Assembly (NCBI GenBank): GCA_035544895.1
Contig: DASZZM010000059.1
Location: 124,001 to 188,000 of the forward strand
Source of the DNA: JASLEW01 sp035544895
GTDB taxonomy: Bacteria; Acidobacteriota; Thermoanaerobaculia; Multivoradales; UBA5704
Length of the DNA: 64,000 nt
Reading direction: 5' to 3'
Every line of letters begins with the position of its first letter. The stretch's first letter is position 1. Below the pieces are notes generated by a model. It did no database searches and was not told the DNA's origin. It saw only the letters and a list, made by a program, of their open reading frames with translations. Position numbers and translations under genes: made by a program. Below are positions 53,891 through 62,246 of the stretch, in pieces.

Positions 53891-54895
53891 ATGGACCTCT
53901 TCGAGCTGACCCGGACGCTGATCGACGTCGAGTCGGTGAGCGGGCGCGAGGCGGCGGTGGGCGAGCTCTTGCACGAGCGGCTCGCCTCCCTGGCCGCGGG
54001 CAGCGGCGGGCGCGTCGAACGGATGGCGGTGGACGGCGACCGCTTCAACCTGTTTGCCGCTTGGGGCCATCCCGAGGTCGTGCTCTCCACCCACATGGAC
54101 ACGGTGCCTCCCTTCTTCCCGTCCTCCGAAGACGCCGAGCACGTCGCCGGACGCGGGGCCTGCGACACCAAGGGCGCCATTGCCGCCATGCTCGGCGCGG
54201 TCGAGCTGCTGCTGGCCGAGGGCGCGCGCGGCTTCGGCCTGCTGCTGGTCGTCGGCGAAGAGACCGACAGCGCCGGCGCCGAGGCGGCCAACCGCGAGCC
54301 GCGCGGCTCGCGCTACCTGATCAACGGCGAGCCGACCGGCAACCGCCTCGCCCTGGGCTGCAAGGGGACGCTGTACCTGGCGCTCGAGGCCGAGGGCCGT
54401 GCGGCCCACTCGGCCCACCCCGAGCTGGGAGACTCGGCGATCGACAGGCTGCTCGACGCCCTCGGCCGGCTGCGCGCCCTGCCGCTGCCGTCGGCGCCGC
54501 CGCTCGGTGCGAGCACGCTCAACATCGGCACCATCGCCGGCGGCAGGGCGGCCAACGTGGTGGCCGACCGGGCCGGCGCCGAGGTGCTGATCCGCACCGT
54601 CGGCGACACCGCCGAGCTGCGGCAGGCGGTGGCCGCCGCCCTCGGCGGCGTGCGCCTGGCGGCGATGCGGGAGACGCCTGCGATCGAGCTCGGCTCGTTG
54701 CCGGGGTTCGCCACCACGGTGGTCAGCTACACGACCGACATCCCGCGCTTGCGCGCCTGGGGGCAGCCCTACCTGCTCGGCCCGGGAAGCATCGAGGTCG
54801 CCCACACCGCCGGCGAGCGCGTCGCCAAGCGCGAGCTCGTCGAGGCCATGCACCTCTACCGCGATATGGTGCGCCTGTTGCAGGCCCGGAGATGA
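53891..54895 (+). CDS. dapE: M20-family deacylase, probable succinyl-diaminopimelate desuccinylase
   Basis: A 334-residue zinc peptidase-fold enzyme. Metal ligands and catalytic residues are visible in LSTHMDTVPPFFP, GACDTKGAIAAM, VGEETDS and the C-terminal AHTAGERV. The dimerisation domain is the segment around AAHSAHPELGDSAIDRLL. Sequence alone allows ArgE, LysK or DapE. The cluster contains asd, lysC, dapB, dapA and the succinyltransferase dapD, so removal of the succinyl group from N-succinyl-LL-diaminopimelate is the best assignment. ATG 53891 has no strong Shine-Dalgarno. The gene is shorter than the usual DapE of about 375. Confidence 0.8.
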   Translation: MDLFELTRTLIDVESVSGREAAVGELLHERLASLAAGSGGRVERMAVDGDRFNLFAAWGHPEVVLSTHMDTVPPFFPSSEDAEHVAGRGACDTKGAIAAMLGAVELLLAEGARGFGLLLVVGEETDSAGAEAANREPRGSRYLINGEPTGNRLALGCKGTLYLALEAEGRAAHSAHPELGDSAIDRLLDALGRLRALPLPSAPPLGASTLNIGTIAGGRAANVVADRAGAEVLIRTVGDTAELRQAVAAALGGVRLAAMRETPAIELGSLPGFATTVVSYTTDIPRLRAWGQPYLLGPGSIEVAHTAGERVAKRELVEAMHLYRDMVRLLQARR

Positions 54896-54915
54896 ACGAG
54901 GAGGCAAGAACGAGA

Positions 54916-55034
54916 CTAGACGCGCCAGGGGAGGGGGCGTCCCCTTCCCCCCGGCGACCGCCGGGCAGGGACCCGGCGGTACCGGAAAACCGGGAAGGGG
55001 ATCCGCGGGGGTTGCGGGGGGAGATCCAATAGAC
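54916..55034 (+). repeat. Dispersed intergenic repeat, copy A
   Basis: Fills most of the dapE-asd gap. In order: CTAGACGCGCC, GGGGGCGTCCCCTTCCCC, the palindrome CCGCCGGGCAGGGACCCGGC (54959-54978), CGGGAAGGGGATCC, GGGGGTTGCGGGG and GATCCAATAGAC. It matches copy C block by block. It ends 2 bases before the asd ATG, so it forms the asd leader; the GGGGGGAG at its end is the only ribosome-binding-like sequence. Confidence 0.85.
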
Positions 55035-55036
55035 GC

Positions 55037-56083
55037 ATGACCAAGAAAATCCCAGTCGGCATCCTGGGCGCTACGGGTACCGTGGGTCAGCGTTTCGTCG
55101 AGCTGCTGGAAGGCCATCCCTGGTTCGAGCTCACCTGGGTGGCGGCAAGCGAGCGCAGCGCCGGCAAGCGCTACCGCGAAACGGTGTCGTGGCAGCTCGC
55201 CGGCGCGCCGCCGGCACGCATCGGGGACCTGGCGGTCGAGGACTGCAGGCCGGGCCGCGGGCCGCGGCTGGTCTTCTCGTCGATGAGCTCGGAGCAGGCG
55301 GGCGAGATCGAGGGCGCCTTCGCCGCCGCTGGCCACGTCGTGGTCTCCAACTCCAGCCACTACCGGATGGCGCCGGACGTGCCCCTGCTGGTTCCCGAGA
55401 TCAATCCCGGCCATCTCGGCCTCCTGCCCGGCCAGCGCCGCCGCCGCGGGTGGGAGGGGGCGATCGTCACCAACCCCAACTGCGCCGCGGTGGTGCTGGT
55501 CATGGCGCTCGCCCCCCTCCAGCGCTTCGGCCTCAAGCGAGTGGTGGTCACCACCTTCCAGGCGGTCTCTGGAGCGGGCTACCCGGGCGTGCCGTCGCTC
55601 GACATCCTGGGCAATGTGGTGCCGTGGATCGGCGGCGAAGAAGCAAAAGTCGAGAGCGAGCCGCAGAAGATCCTGGGCGGGCTCGAAGGCGAGGAAGTGC
55701 GGCCGCTGCCGCTCACCATCAGCGCCGCGTGCAACCGGGTGGCGGCGATCGACGGCCACATGGTGGCGGCGAGCGTGGAGTTCGAGCGGCGGCCGGAGCG
55801 CGCCGAGCTCGCCGCCGCGCTGTGCGCCTGGAGCGGTTTGCCCCAGGAGCGCAGCCTGCCGTCGGCGCCGCGCCATCCCATTCACCTGATGGACGCGCCC
55901 GACCGCCCGCAGACCCGCAAGGACGCCGGGCTCGAGGGCGGCATGGCCACCGCGGTCGGCCGGCTGCGTGAGTGCCCTGTCCTCCACTACAAGTTCGTGG
56001 CCCTGTCTCACAACGTCCTGCGCGGCGCCGCCGGCGCCGCCCTGCTCAACGCCGAGCTGATGGCCAGCGAAGGGCTGCTGTAG
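55037..56083 (+). CDS. asd: Aspartate-semialdehyde dehydrogenase
   Basis: Reduces aspartyl phosphate to aspartate semialdehyde with NADPH, the branch-point step to lysine/diaminopimelate and threonine/methionine. It has 348 residues, of the archaeal/fungal type. NADP loop GILGATGTVGQRFVELL, catalytic Cys in IVTNPNCAAVVLVMAL, substrate-binding QAVSGAGYPG and SAACNRVAAIDGHM, and C-terminal RPQTRKDAGLEGGMA are all present. It is preceded by repeat copy A. After it the cluster is interrupted by two unrelated genes before lysC. Confidence 0.95.
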   Translation: MTKKIPVGILGATGTVGQRFVELLEGHPWFELTWVAASERSAGKRYRETVSWQLAGAPPARIGDLAVEDCRPGRGPRLVFSSMSSEQAGEIEGAFAAAGHVVVSNSSHYRMAPDVPLLVPEINPGHLGLLPGQRRRRGWEGAIVTNPNCAAVVLVMALAPLQRFGLKRVVVTTFQAVSGAGYPGVPSLDILGNVVPWIGGEEAKVESEPQKILGGLEGEEVRPLPLTISAACNRVAAIDGHMVAASVEFERRPERAELAAALCAWSGLPQERSLPSAPRHPIHLMDAPDRPQTRKDAGLEGGMATAVGRLRECPVLHYKFVALSHNVLRGAAGAALLNAELMASEGLL

Positions 56084-56223
56084 CCCGCGAAAACCGAGGC
56101 CGGCGGCCCCCCGCCCACCTCCCGTCTTTCCAAGGCGGCAAAGGCCGGGGGGCGGCTCGCGTTCGGATGCATCGACCATGCTAGAGTCGGATTACCAAAT
56201 TCTAAGGTACGGCGCTGGCTGAC

Positions 56224-58341
56224 ATGGATGGCACCGAAAGCATGGACGGGCAGCTCGAAGGGTCCGCCGCTCCCCAGGATGGTGTCCAGCCCAGGGTCCG
56301 GCCGTACCTGCCGGCATTTCGCCGGCTGCGCGTCTATGCGTTCGATCCTAGCCTGGAGACCCAGCTCGACACCGCGGTCATCAACCAGGTGACGCTCAAA
56401 GTCCCCTGGGAGTCTGGGATCCCGTCCGACGATCCGGACGATGAGGCGCTGCCCTGCCTCGGCAGGCAGGAGGGCGACGGGGAGCTGCAGAAAGGACCGG
56501 TAGGCGAGTACCTCGAAGTCATCGACGTCGATCCGGCGAGCGCTTGCTTCTATCCCCCGGTGGACTTGAACGACCGGCACCTCCTGGCCCAGGACGGTCT
56601 TCCCCCTTCGACGGGCAACCCGCAGTTTCACCAGCAGATGGTCTATGCCGTGGCGATGACCACCATCCGCAACTTCGAGCAGGCCCTGGGGCGCCTGGCC
56701 ATGTGGTCGCCTCACTTCGTCCTAGAGCCCGCAGACGGGGGCACGTCCTGGGTCCCTCACTACGTCCGCCGCCTACGGATCTATCCCCATGCCCTGCGGC
56801 AGGCGAATGCCTTCTACAGCCCGGTGAAAAAGGCGCTCCTGTTCGGATATTTCCCGGCCGAGGCCTCCGATCCTGCGCACCAGATGCCCGGCTCCACGGT
56901 TTTCACCTGCCTGTCGCACGACATCATCGTCCATGAGACCACCCATGCCCTGCTCGACGGCCTGCACCGGCGCTTGATCGAACCAATGAATGCGGATTCG
57001 CTGGCCTTCCATGAAGCCTTTTCCGACATCGTCGCCCTCTTCCAGCACTTTTCCTTCCCCGAAGTCCTCCGTCATCAGATCGCCAGGACGCGGGGCGACC
57101 TCGCCACGCAGAACCTGCTCGGCGAGCTGGCCTACGAGTTCGGCCGCGCAACGGGCGTCCGCGGCGCCCTGCGCAGCGCCATCGGCACGACGCGGGACGG
57201 CAGGTGGCGCCCGCACGAGCCGCAGCCCGGGGAGTACCTCAAGAGCTCCCAGCCGCACACCCGTGGATCCCACCTGGTCGCCGCCGTTTTCGATGCCTTC
57301 GTCGCCATCTACAAGGCGCGGGTGGCCGACCTGCTGCGCATCGCCACCGGCGGCACCGGGCACCTTCCGGCCGGCCAGATCCATCCCGACCTGGTCAACC
57401 GCCTGGCCGGCGAAGCGGCCAAGTCGTCGCGGCACGTGCTCCGCATGTGCATCCGCGCCTTGGACTACTGCCCTCCTTTCGACCTCACCTTCGGCGAGTT
57501 CCTGCGCGCCTTGATCACGGCCGATTTCGACCTCGTCCGCGACGACGAACGCGGCTACCGGATCGCGATGATCGAGGCATTCCGCCGCCGCGGCATCTTC
57601 CCCACAGACGTCCGCACGCTGTCCGAGGAGAGCTTGCGCTGGCGCGGGCCCGATCCGCGGGAGCGAAAGAGGCTGGCCACGATCCTGCCGGCTGCGGAGA
57701 AGTTTCGTGAGCTGATACCTTCCTGGGACTTGACCTGCGAGCGCCGCAAGGTCTTTGTCCAAATGCGCAAGTTTCAAAAGGACCTCGAGCGCTCGATCAA
57801 GGCCCATCTCACTGGTGACCACGAGGCCTTTAACCCCGGTCTGCACGGGGCCTTTAGAATCCTCGGTCTGGATGACAGACTGGAGGCCAGCGAGCTCAGC
57901 GTCGACAGCTTGCGTCCGGCGCGGCGTAGCGGTCCCGACGGGCAGTCGATCGTCGAGCTGATCGTCGAGATCACGCAGCGGCGGGCCGCATTCTGGGTGC
58001 CGCGCGGCGCCCAAGCGGGGAAGGCCAGTACGCGGGACTACCATGGCGCGGGTTTCATCGTAAAGCACCGCTTCGACAGGTCCGAGGATGCGAAAAAGGA
58101 CGCAGACTTCTGGATCCGCGGCGGATGCAGCCTGCACCTCGACCCCATCGGCGGCGAGGTCCGCTACGCGGTGGTCAAGAACATCAAAAACACGGCTCGC
58201 TACGACCTGCAGGCCGAGTACCAGGCCAAGGCTGGCGCGTCGCTTCGCGCCACCTACTTCGGCCCCATCAAACGCCTGGAAGAGTCGGAAGCATTCGCCA
58301 TGCTGCACCGCAGCCAGCCCGAAGAGCTGATCGAGGACTGA
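56224..58341 (+). CDS. Thermolysin-like gluzincin metallopeptidase of unknown role
   Basis: A 705-residue protein without signal peptide or membrane segment, so probably cytoplasmic. A zinc protease core is visible: NAFYSPVKKALLFGYF, then HETTHALLDG (zinc ligands His237 and His241, catalytic Glu238) and, 27 residues on, HEAFSDIVALFQHF with third ligand Glu264. This is the HExxH...E arrangement of M4/gluzincins. GSHLVAAVFDAF may supply the transition-state His. The C-terminal half (about 380-705) is unrecognised and mostly helical then beta-rich. ATG 56224 or 56242 may be used. It is coupled to the MBL-fold gene with a 1-base gap. Confidence 0.72.
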   Translation: MDGTESMDGQLEGSAAPQDGVQPRVRPYLPAFRRLRVYAFDPSLETQLDTAVINQVTLKVPWESGIPSDDPDDEALPCLGRQEGDGELQKGPVGEYLEVIDVDPASACFYPPVDLNDRHLLAQDGLPPSTGNPQFHQQMVYAVAMTTIRNFEQALGRLAMWSPHFVLEPADGGTSWVPHYVRRLRIYPHALRQANAFYSPVKKALLFGYFPAEASDPAHQMPGSTVFTCLSHDIIVHETTHALLDGLHRRLIEPMNADSLAFHEAFSDIVALFQHFSFPEVLRHQIARTRGDLATQNLLGELAYEFGRATGVRGALRSAIGTTRDGRWRPHEPQPGEYLKSSQPHTRGSHLVAAVFDAFVAIYKARVADLLRIATGGTGHLPAGQIHPDLVNRLAGEAAKSSRHVLRMCIRALDYCPPFDLTFGEFLRALITADFDLVRDDERGYRIAMIEAFRRRGIFPTDVRTLSEESLRWRGPDPRERKRLATILPAAEKFRELIPSWDLTCERRKVFVQMRKFQKDLERSIKAHLTGDHEAFNPGLHGAFRILGLDDRLEASELSVDSLRPARRSGPDGQSIVELIVEITQRRAAFWVPRGAQAGKASTRDYHGAGFIVKHRFDRSEDAKKDADFWIRGGCSLHLDPIGGEVRYAVVKNIKNTARYDLQAEYQAKAGASLRATYFGPIKRLEESEAFAMLHRSQPEELIED

Positions 58342-58342
58342 A

Positions 58343-59989
58343 GTGGCAGAACAAGGGCCTGCCCCGAAGCGTCCGCGCCGCCAGGGAGTCCGCCGAGCAT
58401 CCGGCAAGATGGATCCTCCGCCTGGAGGCGCTGCCGTCCGCATGTACTGTACCGGCCTGGGCGATTGCTTCCTGCTCGGCTTCCGCGGCGAGAAGGGCAA
58501 GAAGGGCGAGACGTCCTACGTCCTCATCGACTGCGGCGTATGGAAGGGGACCAGCGGTGCCTCCCGGTGGATGCAGCAGATCATGCAGCACATCTGCGAC
58601 GAGGTGGGTGACCACGGCCTCGAACTGCTCGTCGCGACTCACCCGCACTGGGACCACCTTTCGGGCTTCGGCCAGGCGCGGCAGCTCTTCGAGGATCTCC
58701 GGGTTCAGCAGGTATGGCTGCCGTGGACCGAGGACCCGGGGGACCGCACCGCCATGCGCATGGCCGAGGAGCGCCGAGTGGCCTTGCGCGCCGCCGTGGA
58801 GAGCGCGCGGCGGCTGCGTGCTGACCTCGAGCGGGACGGAGGAGATGGCGGGGCCTCGCCGTCCCTGGCCGCCGTCGAAAGCCTGGAGGCCGTCCTCGCC
58901 TTCGCCGGCTACTCGCCTCCCGGGGATGCCCACGCGAACGAGGCCGACGCCGACCTGAACAGCCTCGGCTTCGCCGCCGCCGAGATGCTCGGCGCTGGAC
59001 CCAGCACGGACGACCTGATGGACCTCGTCCGCTGCAAGGTCGCCAAGCCGAGCTACATCCGCCCCAGTCTCCAGCCGCTCCGCTTCAGCCATCTGCCCAA
59101 CCTGCGGATCTATGCCCTGGGACCACCACTCGACCCGAAGTACTTGCGCCGGGACGACCCGTCGGCTGCCCGTGGCAAGAGCGAGGTGTATCTGGCGGGC
59201 AAGCCCTTCAACGAGGATGCCGCCCTTCTCGCGGCCCTCTCCCCTGCCGTTCGCTTGGATGCGCGCGAGCTCACCTATCCCTTCGACCGCTGGCAGCGCT
59301 TCTCGCGCGAGCAGGTCCTCGACGACCCCGAGCTCCGTGAGTTCTTCTCCACCCGTTACCTGAGCAACCCCAAGCTGGACTGGCGACGGATCGACACCGA
59401 CTGGCTCGAAGCCGCCAACCAGCTTGCCCTGGATCTCGACGACCACGTCAACAATGCCAGTCTGGTCCTGGCCTTCGAGCTGGGCAAAGATGGCCCGGTC
59501 CTCCTGTTCCCGGGCGACGCGCAGGTCGGTAGCTGGCTGTCCTGGCATGAGCTCGAGCCCTGCGGCGGCCTCTCCGCGGAAAGCCTTCTCAATCGGACGG
59601 TCCTCTACAAGGTCGGCCATCACGCCAGCCACAATGCCACGTTGAAGGACAAGGGTCTGAAGATGATGACCGAGACTTCCCGGCTGGTCGCCATGATTCC
59701 GGTCGACCAGCAGGAAGCCGGCAAGCCCAAAGGCAAGAACAGGGACGGTTGGGCGATGCCGTACGCTAAGCTGCTCGACGATCTGAAGGTGCGCACCGAA
59801 GGGCGCGTGCTCCGTGCCGACACGGGCTTGACGAGGCCAGCCGGCGACGAGATCCCAGGCTGGAACGAAGACAAGCGCAAGCGCGAGAGGTGGAAGCGCT
59901 TCGAGCGGGAGACCCGCATTGAGCAGGTCAAGGCCGACGACGATGCGGCGACCAGGACGCTGTTCATCGAGTACACCGTCCGTCCTTGA
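58343..59989 (+). CDS. ComEC-like metallo-beta-lactamase-fold hydrolase paired with the metallopeptidase
   Basis: A 548-residue soluble protein. After a basic N-terminus (PKRPRRQGVRRASGK) the MBL domain begins at MYCTGLGDCFLLGF. Metal-binding motifs are THPHWDH (His100, His102, Asp104, His105), FPGDAQ and the late His pair in VGHHASHNAT, all as in the ComEC/Rec2 and Zn-hydrolase branch. A large insert of about 200 residues (roughly 115-345) separates the first motif from the rest, and the tail is highly charged (KRKRERWKRFERETR). There are no membrane segments, so it is not ComEC itself. Start GTG 58343 is 1 base after the metallopeptidase stop. Substrate may be nucleic acid or nucleotide; inference only. 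Confidence 0.78.
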   Translation: MAEQGPAPKRPRRQGVRRASGKMDPPPGGAAVRMYCTGLGDCFLLGFRGEKGKKGETSYVLIDCGVWKGTSGASRWMQQIMQHICDEVGDHGLELLVATHPHWDHLSGFGQARQLFEDLRVQQVWLPWTEDPGDRTAMRMAEERRVALRAAVESARRLRADLERDGGDGGASPSLAAVESLEAVLAFAGYSPPGDAHANEADADLNSLGFAAAEMLGAGPSTDDLMDLVRCKVAKPSYIRPSLQPLRFSHLPNLRIYALGPPLDPKYLRRDDPSAARGKSEVYLAGKPFNEDAALLAALSPAVRLDARELTYPFDRWQRFSREQVLDDPELREFFSTRYLSNPKLDWRRIDTDWLEAANQLALDLDDHVNNASLVLAFELGKDGPVLLFPGDAQVGSWLSWHELEPCGGLSAESLLNRTVLYKVGHHASHNATLKDKGLKMMTETSRLVAMIPVDQQEAGKPKGKNRDGWAMPYAKLLDDLKVRTEGRVLRADTGLTRPAGDEIPGWNEDKRKRERWKRFERETRIEQVKADDDAATRTLFIEYTVRP

Positions 59990-60018
59990 GCTCCGGCTTT
60001 CCAAGGCAGGATCCGCCG

Positions 60019-61455
60019 ATGATCGTGGCCAAGTTCGGCGGCAGCTCGGTCGACGGGGCGGAAGGGATCGAGAGGGTGGCCGGGATCGTGCGCGCGATGA
60101 TTGCGATCCGGGGCGGGGCACGGCGCGAGAACGAGTGGCCGGTGGTCGTGGTCTCGGCGATGGCCAAGACGACCCGGCACCTGCTGGCGAGCGCCGAGGA
60201 AGCGGCGGCGGGCAACCTGGCTGCGGCGCTGGCGCGTTGCGCCAGCCTCGAGGCCTTTCACCGCGCCGCGGCGGCGGCGGTGCCGGCGGCCGGGCTGGCG
60301 GCGGCGGAGGCGGCCGTGGAGCGCTCGTTCGTGGAGCTTCGCGCCTTGCTCGCGAGCCTTGCCGAGACGCGCCGGCTCACCCCCGCGGCCGCCGACGCGG
60401 CGGCGGCCCACGGCGAGCTGATGTCGAGCGCGATCCTGGCGCAGGCCCTGCCGCGCTTCGGGGTCGACGCCGCGTGGATCGATTGCCGGCAAGTGATCGT
60501 CACCGACGATGCCTTCACCCGCGCCCGGCCGCTCTACGACGAGACCGGCAGGCTCCTGCGCGCCGCCATCCCGCCGCTGCTCGCGCGCGGCAAGGTGCCG
60601 GTGCTCGGCGGCTACGTCGGAGCCACTCGCGAGGGAGCTACCACGACCCTGGGCAAGGAGGGGTCGGACTTCTCGGCGGCCATCGTCGGCGCCGCCCTGG
60701 GAGCCCGCGAGGTGCGGATCTGGACCGACGTCGACGGCATCCTCTCGGCCGACCCGCGCCTGGTTCCCTCCGCCCGCCGCGTGCGCACACTCTCGTTTGC
60801 CGAGGCGCTGGAGCTGTCCTGCTCGGGAGCCAAGAAACCGCACCCCGGCACCCTCGAGCCGGCCCGCCGCGGCGGCATCCCGATCCGCATCCTCAACTCG
60901 CTCGCCGCCGGCGGCGAAGGCACGCTGATAGGCCGGCGCGGCGCCGCGCCACCTACGATCAAGTCGATCGCCTGCCGCGCCAACGACCACCTGATCCATG
61001 CCATGCCGGAGAGCGCCGGGGCCATCCCCGCCGGCGGTTTCGTCCCCGCGGTGCTCGGCGTGGCGGAGCGCCTACGGCCGGCGCTGCTCGTACTGTCCGC
61101 CGCGCCGGACGCGGTCCATCTGGCCCTCGATCATGCCGAGCGGCTGGCCGAGGTCCGCGCCGCCCTCGCCGGGGTCTCACGGGTGGGGGTGGTGCGCGGC
61201 CGGGCGGTGATATCGCTGGTCTCCGAGGACCTGGCGCTCGTTCCCGAGCTCGCCGCCCGGGCCCTCGCCGCCGCGCGCGAGTTCGAGCCGCGCCTGGTCG
61301 TAACCGGCGCCGCCGCCCCGGCCGTCCGCTGCCTGGTCGAGGAGGAGGACATGCCGGCGGCCGTGGCCGCCATCCACCGGCGTCTCTTTCCCGACCCCGC
61401 GCCCGGCGCCGCCGCGCCGGCTGTCCGGGGATCGCGCCTGGAGGTGATCGAATGA
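60019..61455 (+). CDS. lysC: Aspartate kinase
   Basis: Phosphorylates aspartate in the first step of the aspartate-family pathway. ATG 60019 (AAGGCAGG upstream) gives 478 residues, the long single-subunit form. The amino-acid kinase domain has VAKFGGSSV (substrate/ATP loop), VVVVSAMAKTT, AHGELMSSAILAQAL, GGYVGATREGATTTLGKEGS and IWTDVDGILSADPR. The C-terminal region (about 305-460) forms ACT-type regulatory folds (IKSIACRANDHLIHAM, VGVVRGRAVISLVSEDL), consistent with feedback control by lysine or threonine. It lies 29 bases after the inserted MBL gene. Confidence 0.95.
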   Translation: MIVAKFGGSSVDGAEGIERVAGIVRAMIAIRGGARRENEWPVVVVSAMAKTTRHLLASAEEAAAGNLAAALARCASLEAFHRAAAAAVPAAGLAAAEAAVERSFVELRALLASLAETRRLTPAAADAAAAHGELMSSAILAQALPRFGVDAAWIDCRQVIVTDDAFTRARPLYDETGRLLRAAIPPLLARGKVPVLGGYVGATREGATTTLGKEGSDFSAAIVGAALGAREVRIWTDVDGILSADPRLVPSARRVRTLSFAEALELSCSGAKKPHPGTLEPARRGGIPIRILNSLAAGGEGTLIGRRGAAPPTIKSIACRANDHLIHAMPESAGAIPAGGFVPAVLGVAERLRPALLVLSAAPDAVHLALDHAERLAEVRAALAGVSRVGVVRGRAVISLVSEDLALVPELAARALAAAREFEPRLVVTGAAAPAVRCLVEEEDMPAAVAAIHRRLFPDPAPGAAAPAVRGSRLEVIE

Positions 61456-61468
61456 GCGAGGCGATCCC

Positions 61469-62197
61469 ATGACCCGTCTCGGGCTGATCGGCTACGGCAA
61501 GATGGGGCGGCTGGTCGAGCAGCTCGCCCCGGCGCACGGCTTTGCGGTGGCCCTGCGCCTCTCCTCGGCGGACAATCGTGGGGGCGCCGGCATCACGGCC
61601 GAGCGCTGGCGGGGCGTCGACGTGGCGGTCGACTTCTCGGCCGCCGGCGCGGTGGCCGACACGGTCGAGCGGCTGGCGCCCCTCGGAGTCGGCATCGTGG
61701 TCGGCACGACAGGCTGGGGGGAGGAGCTGCCGCGGCTGCGCGCCGCGGTCGAGCTTCATGGCGCCGGCCTGATCCACGGCGCCAACTTCTCGCTCGGCGT
61801 GCAGGTCTTCTACCGCGTGGTCGAGACGGCGGCGCGGCTGCTTGCCGGAGACGACGACTACGACGCCTGGCTCTACGAGATCCACCACCGCCGCAAGAAA
61901 GACGCCCCCTCCGGCACGCTCCGCGAGCTGCGGCGGGTGATGGAGGGAGCCGGCTTCACCAGGGCCATCGATGCGGCGAGCAACCGCGCCGGAGCCATCC
62001 CCGGCACGCACATCGCCGGCTTCGACTCGGAGGCTGATACTATTCGCCTGGAGCACCAGGCGCGGAGCCGCGCCGGGTTTGCCCACGGCGCCCTGCGCGC
62101 CGCGCGGTGGGTGCTCGGCCGCACCGGCTTTTACGCCTTCAGCGACGTCTGGCAGGAGGTCGCCCGCGCCCGCGAGACCGGTCCCGCCAATCCATGA
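61469..62197 (+). CDS. dapB: 4-hydroxy-tetrahydrodipicolinate reductase
   Basis: Reduces the DapA product with NAD(P)H on the way to diaminopimelate. It has 242 residues with a Rossmann N-terminus (LGLIGYGKMGRLVEQLA; a GxGKMG rather than the commoner GAxGRMG), VDFSAAGAVAD and VVGTTGW. The substrate-binding EIHHRRKKDAPSGT carries the catalytic His-His and Lys, and HIAGFDSEADTIRLEHQA is near the C-terminus. It starts 13 bases after lysC; no other start fits. The sequence is typical, though short of the usual 270 residues. Confidence 0.95.
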   Translation: MTRLGLIGYGKMGRLVEQLAPAHGFAVALRLSSADNRGGAGITAERWRGVDVAVDFSAAGAVADTVERLAPLGVGIVVGTTGWGEELPRLRAAVELHGAGLIHGANFSLGVQVFYRVVETAARLLAGDDDYDAWLYEIHHRRKKDAPSGTLRELRRVMEGAGFTRAIDAASNRAGAIPGTHIAGFDSEADTIRLEHQARSRAGFAHGALRAARWVLGRTGFYAFSDVWQEVARARETGPANP

Positions 62198-62246
62198 ATC
62201 GACGAGGGCGCCCGCCGTCCGACCCGCGGCCGCCCGGGAGAAGAGC

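Noticed and set aside
56090..56165. G/C-rich inverted repeat after asd as a terminator
   Set aside because: The arms (around GGCGGCCCCCCGCC and GGCCGGGGGGCGGC) pair only with several bulges and no U run follows.
58343..59989. Annotation of the MBL protein as the competence channel ComEC
   Set aside because: The domain is ComEC-like but there are no transmembrane segments or OB-fold.
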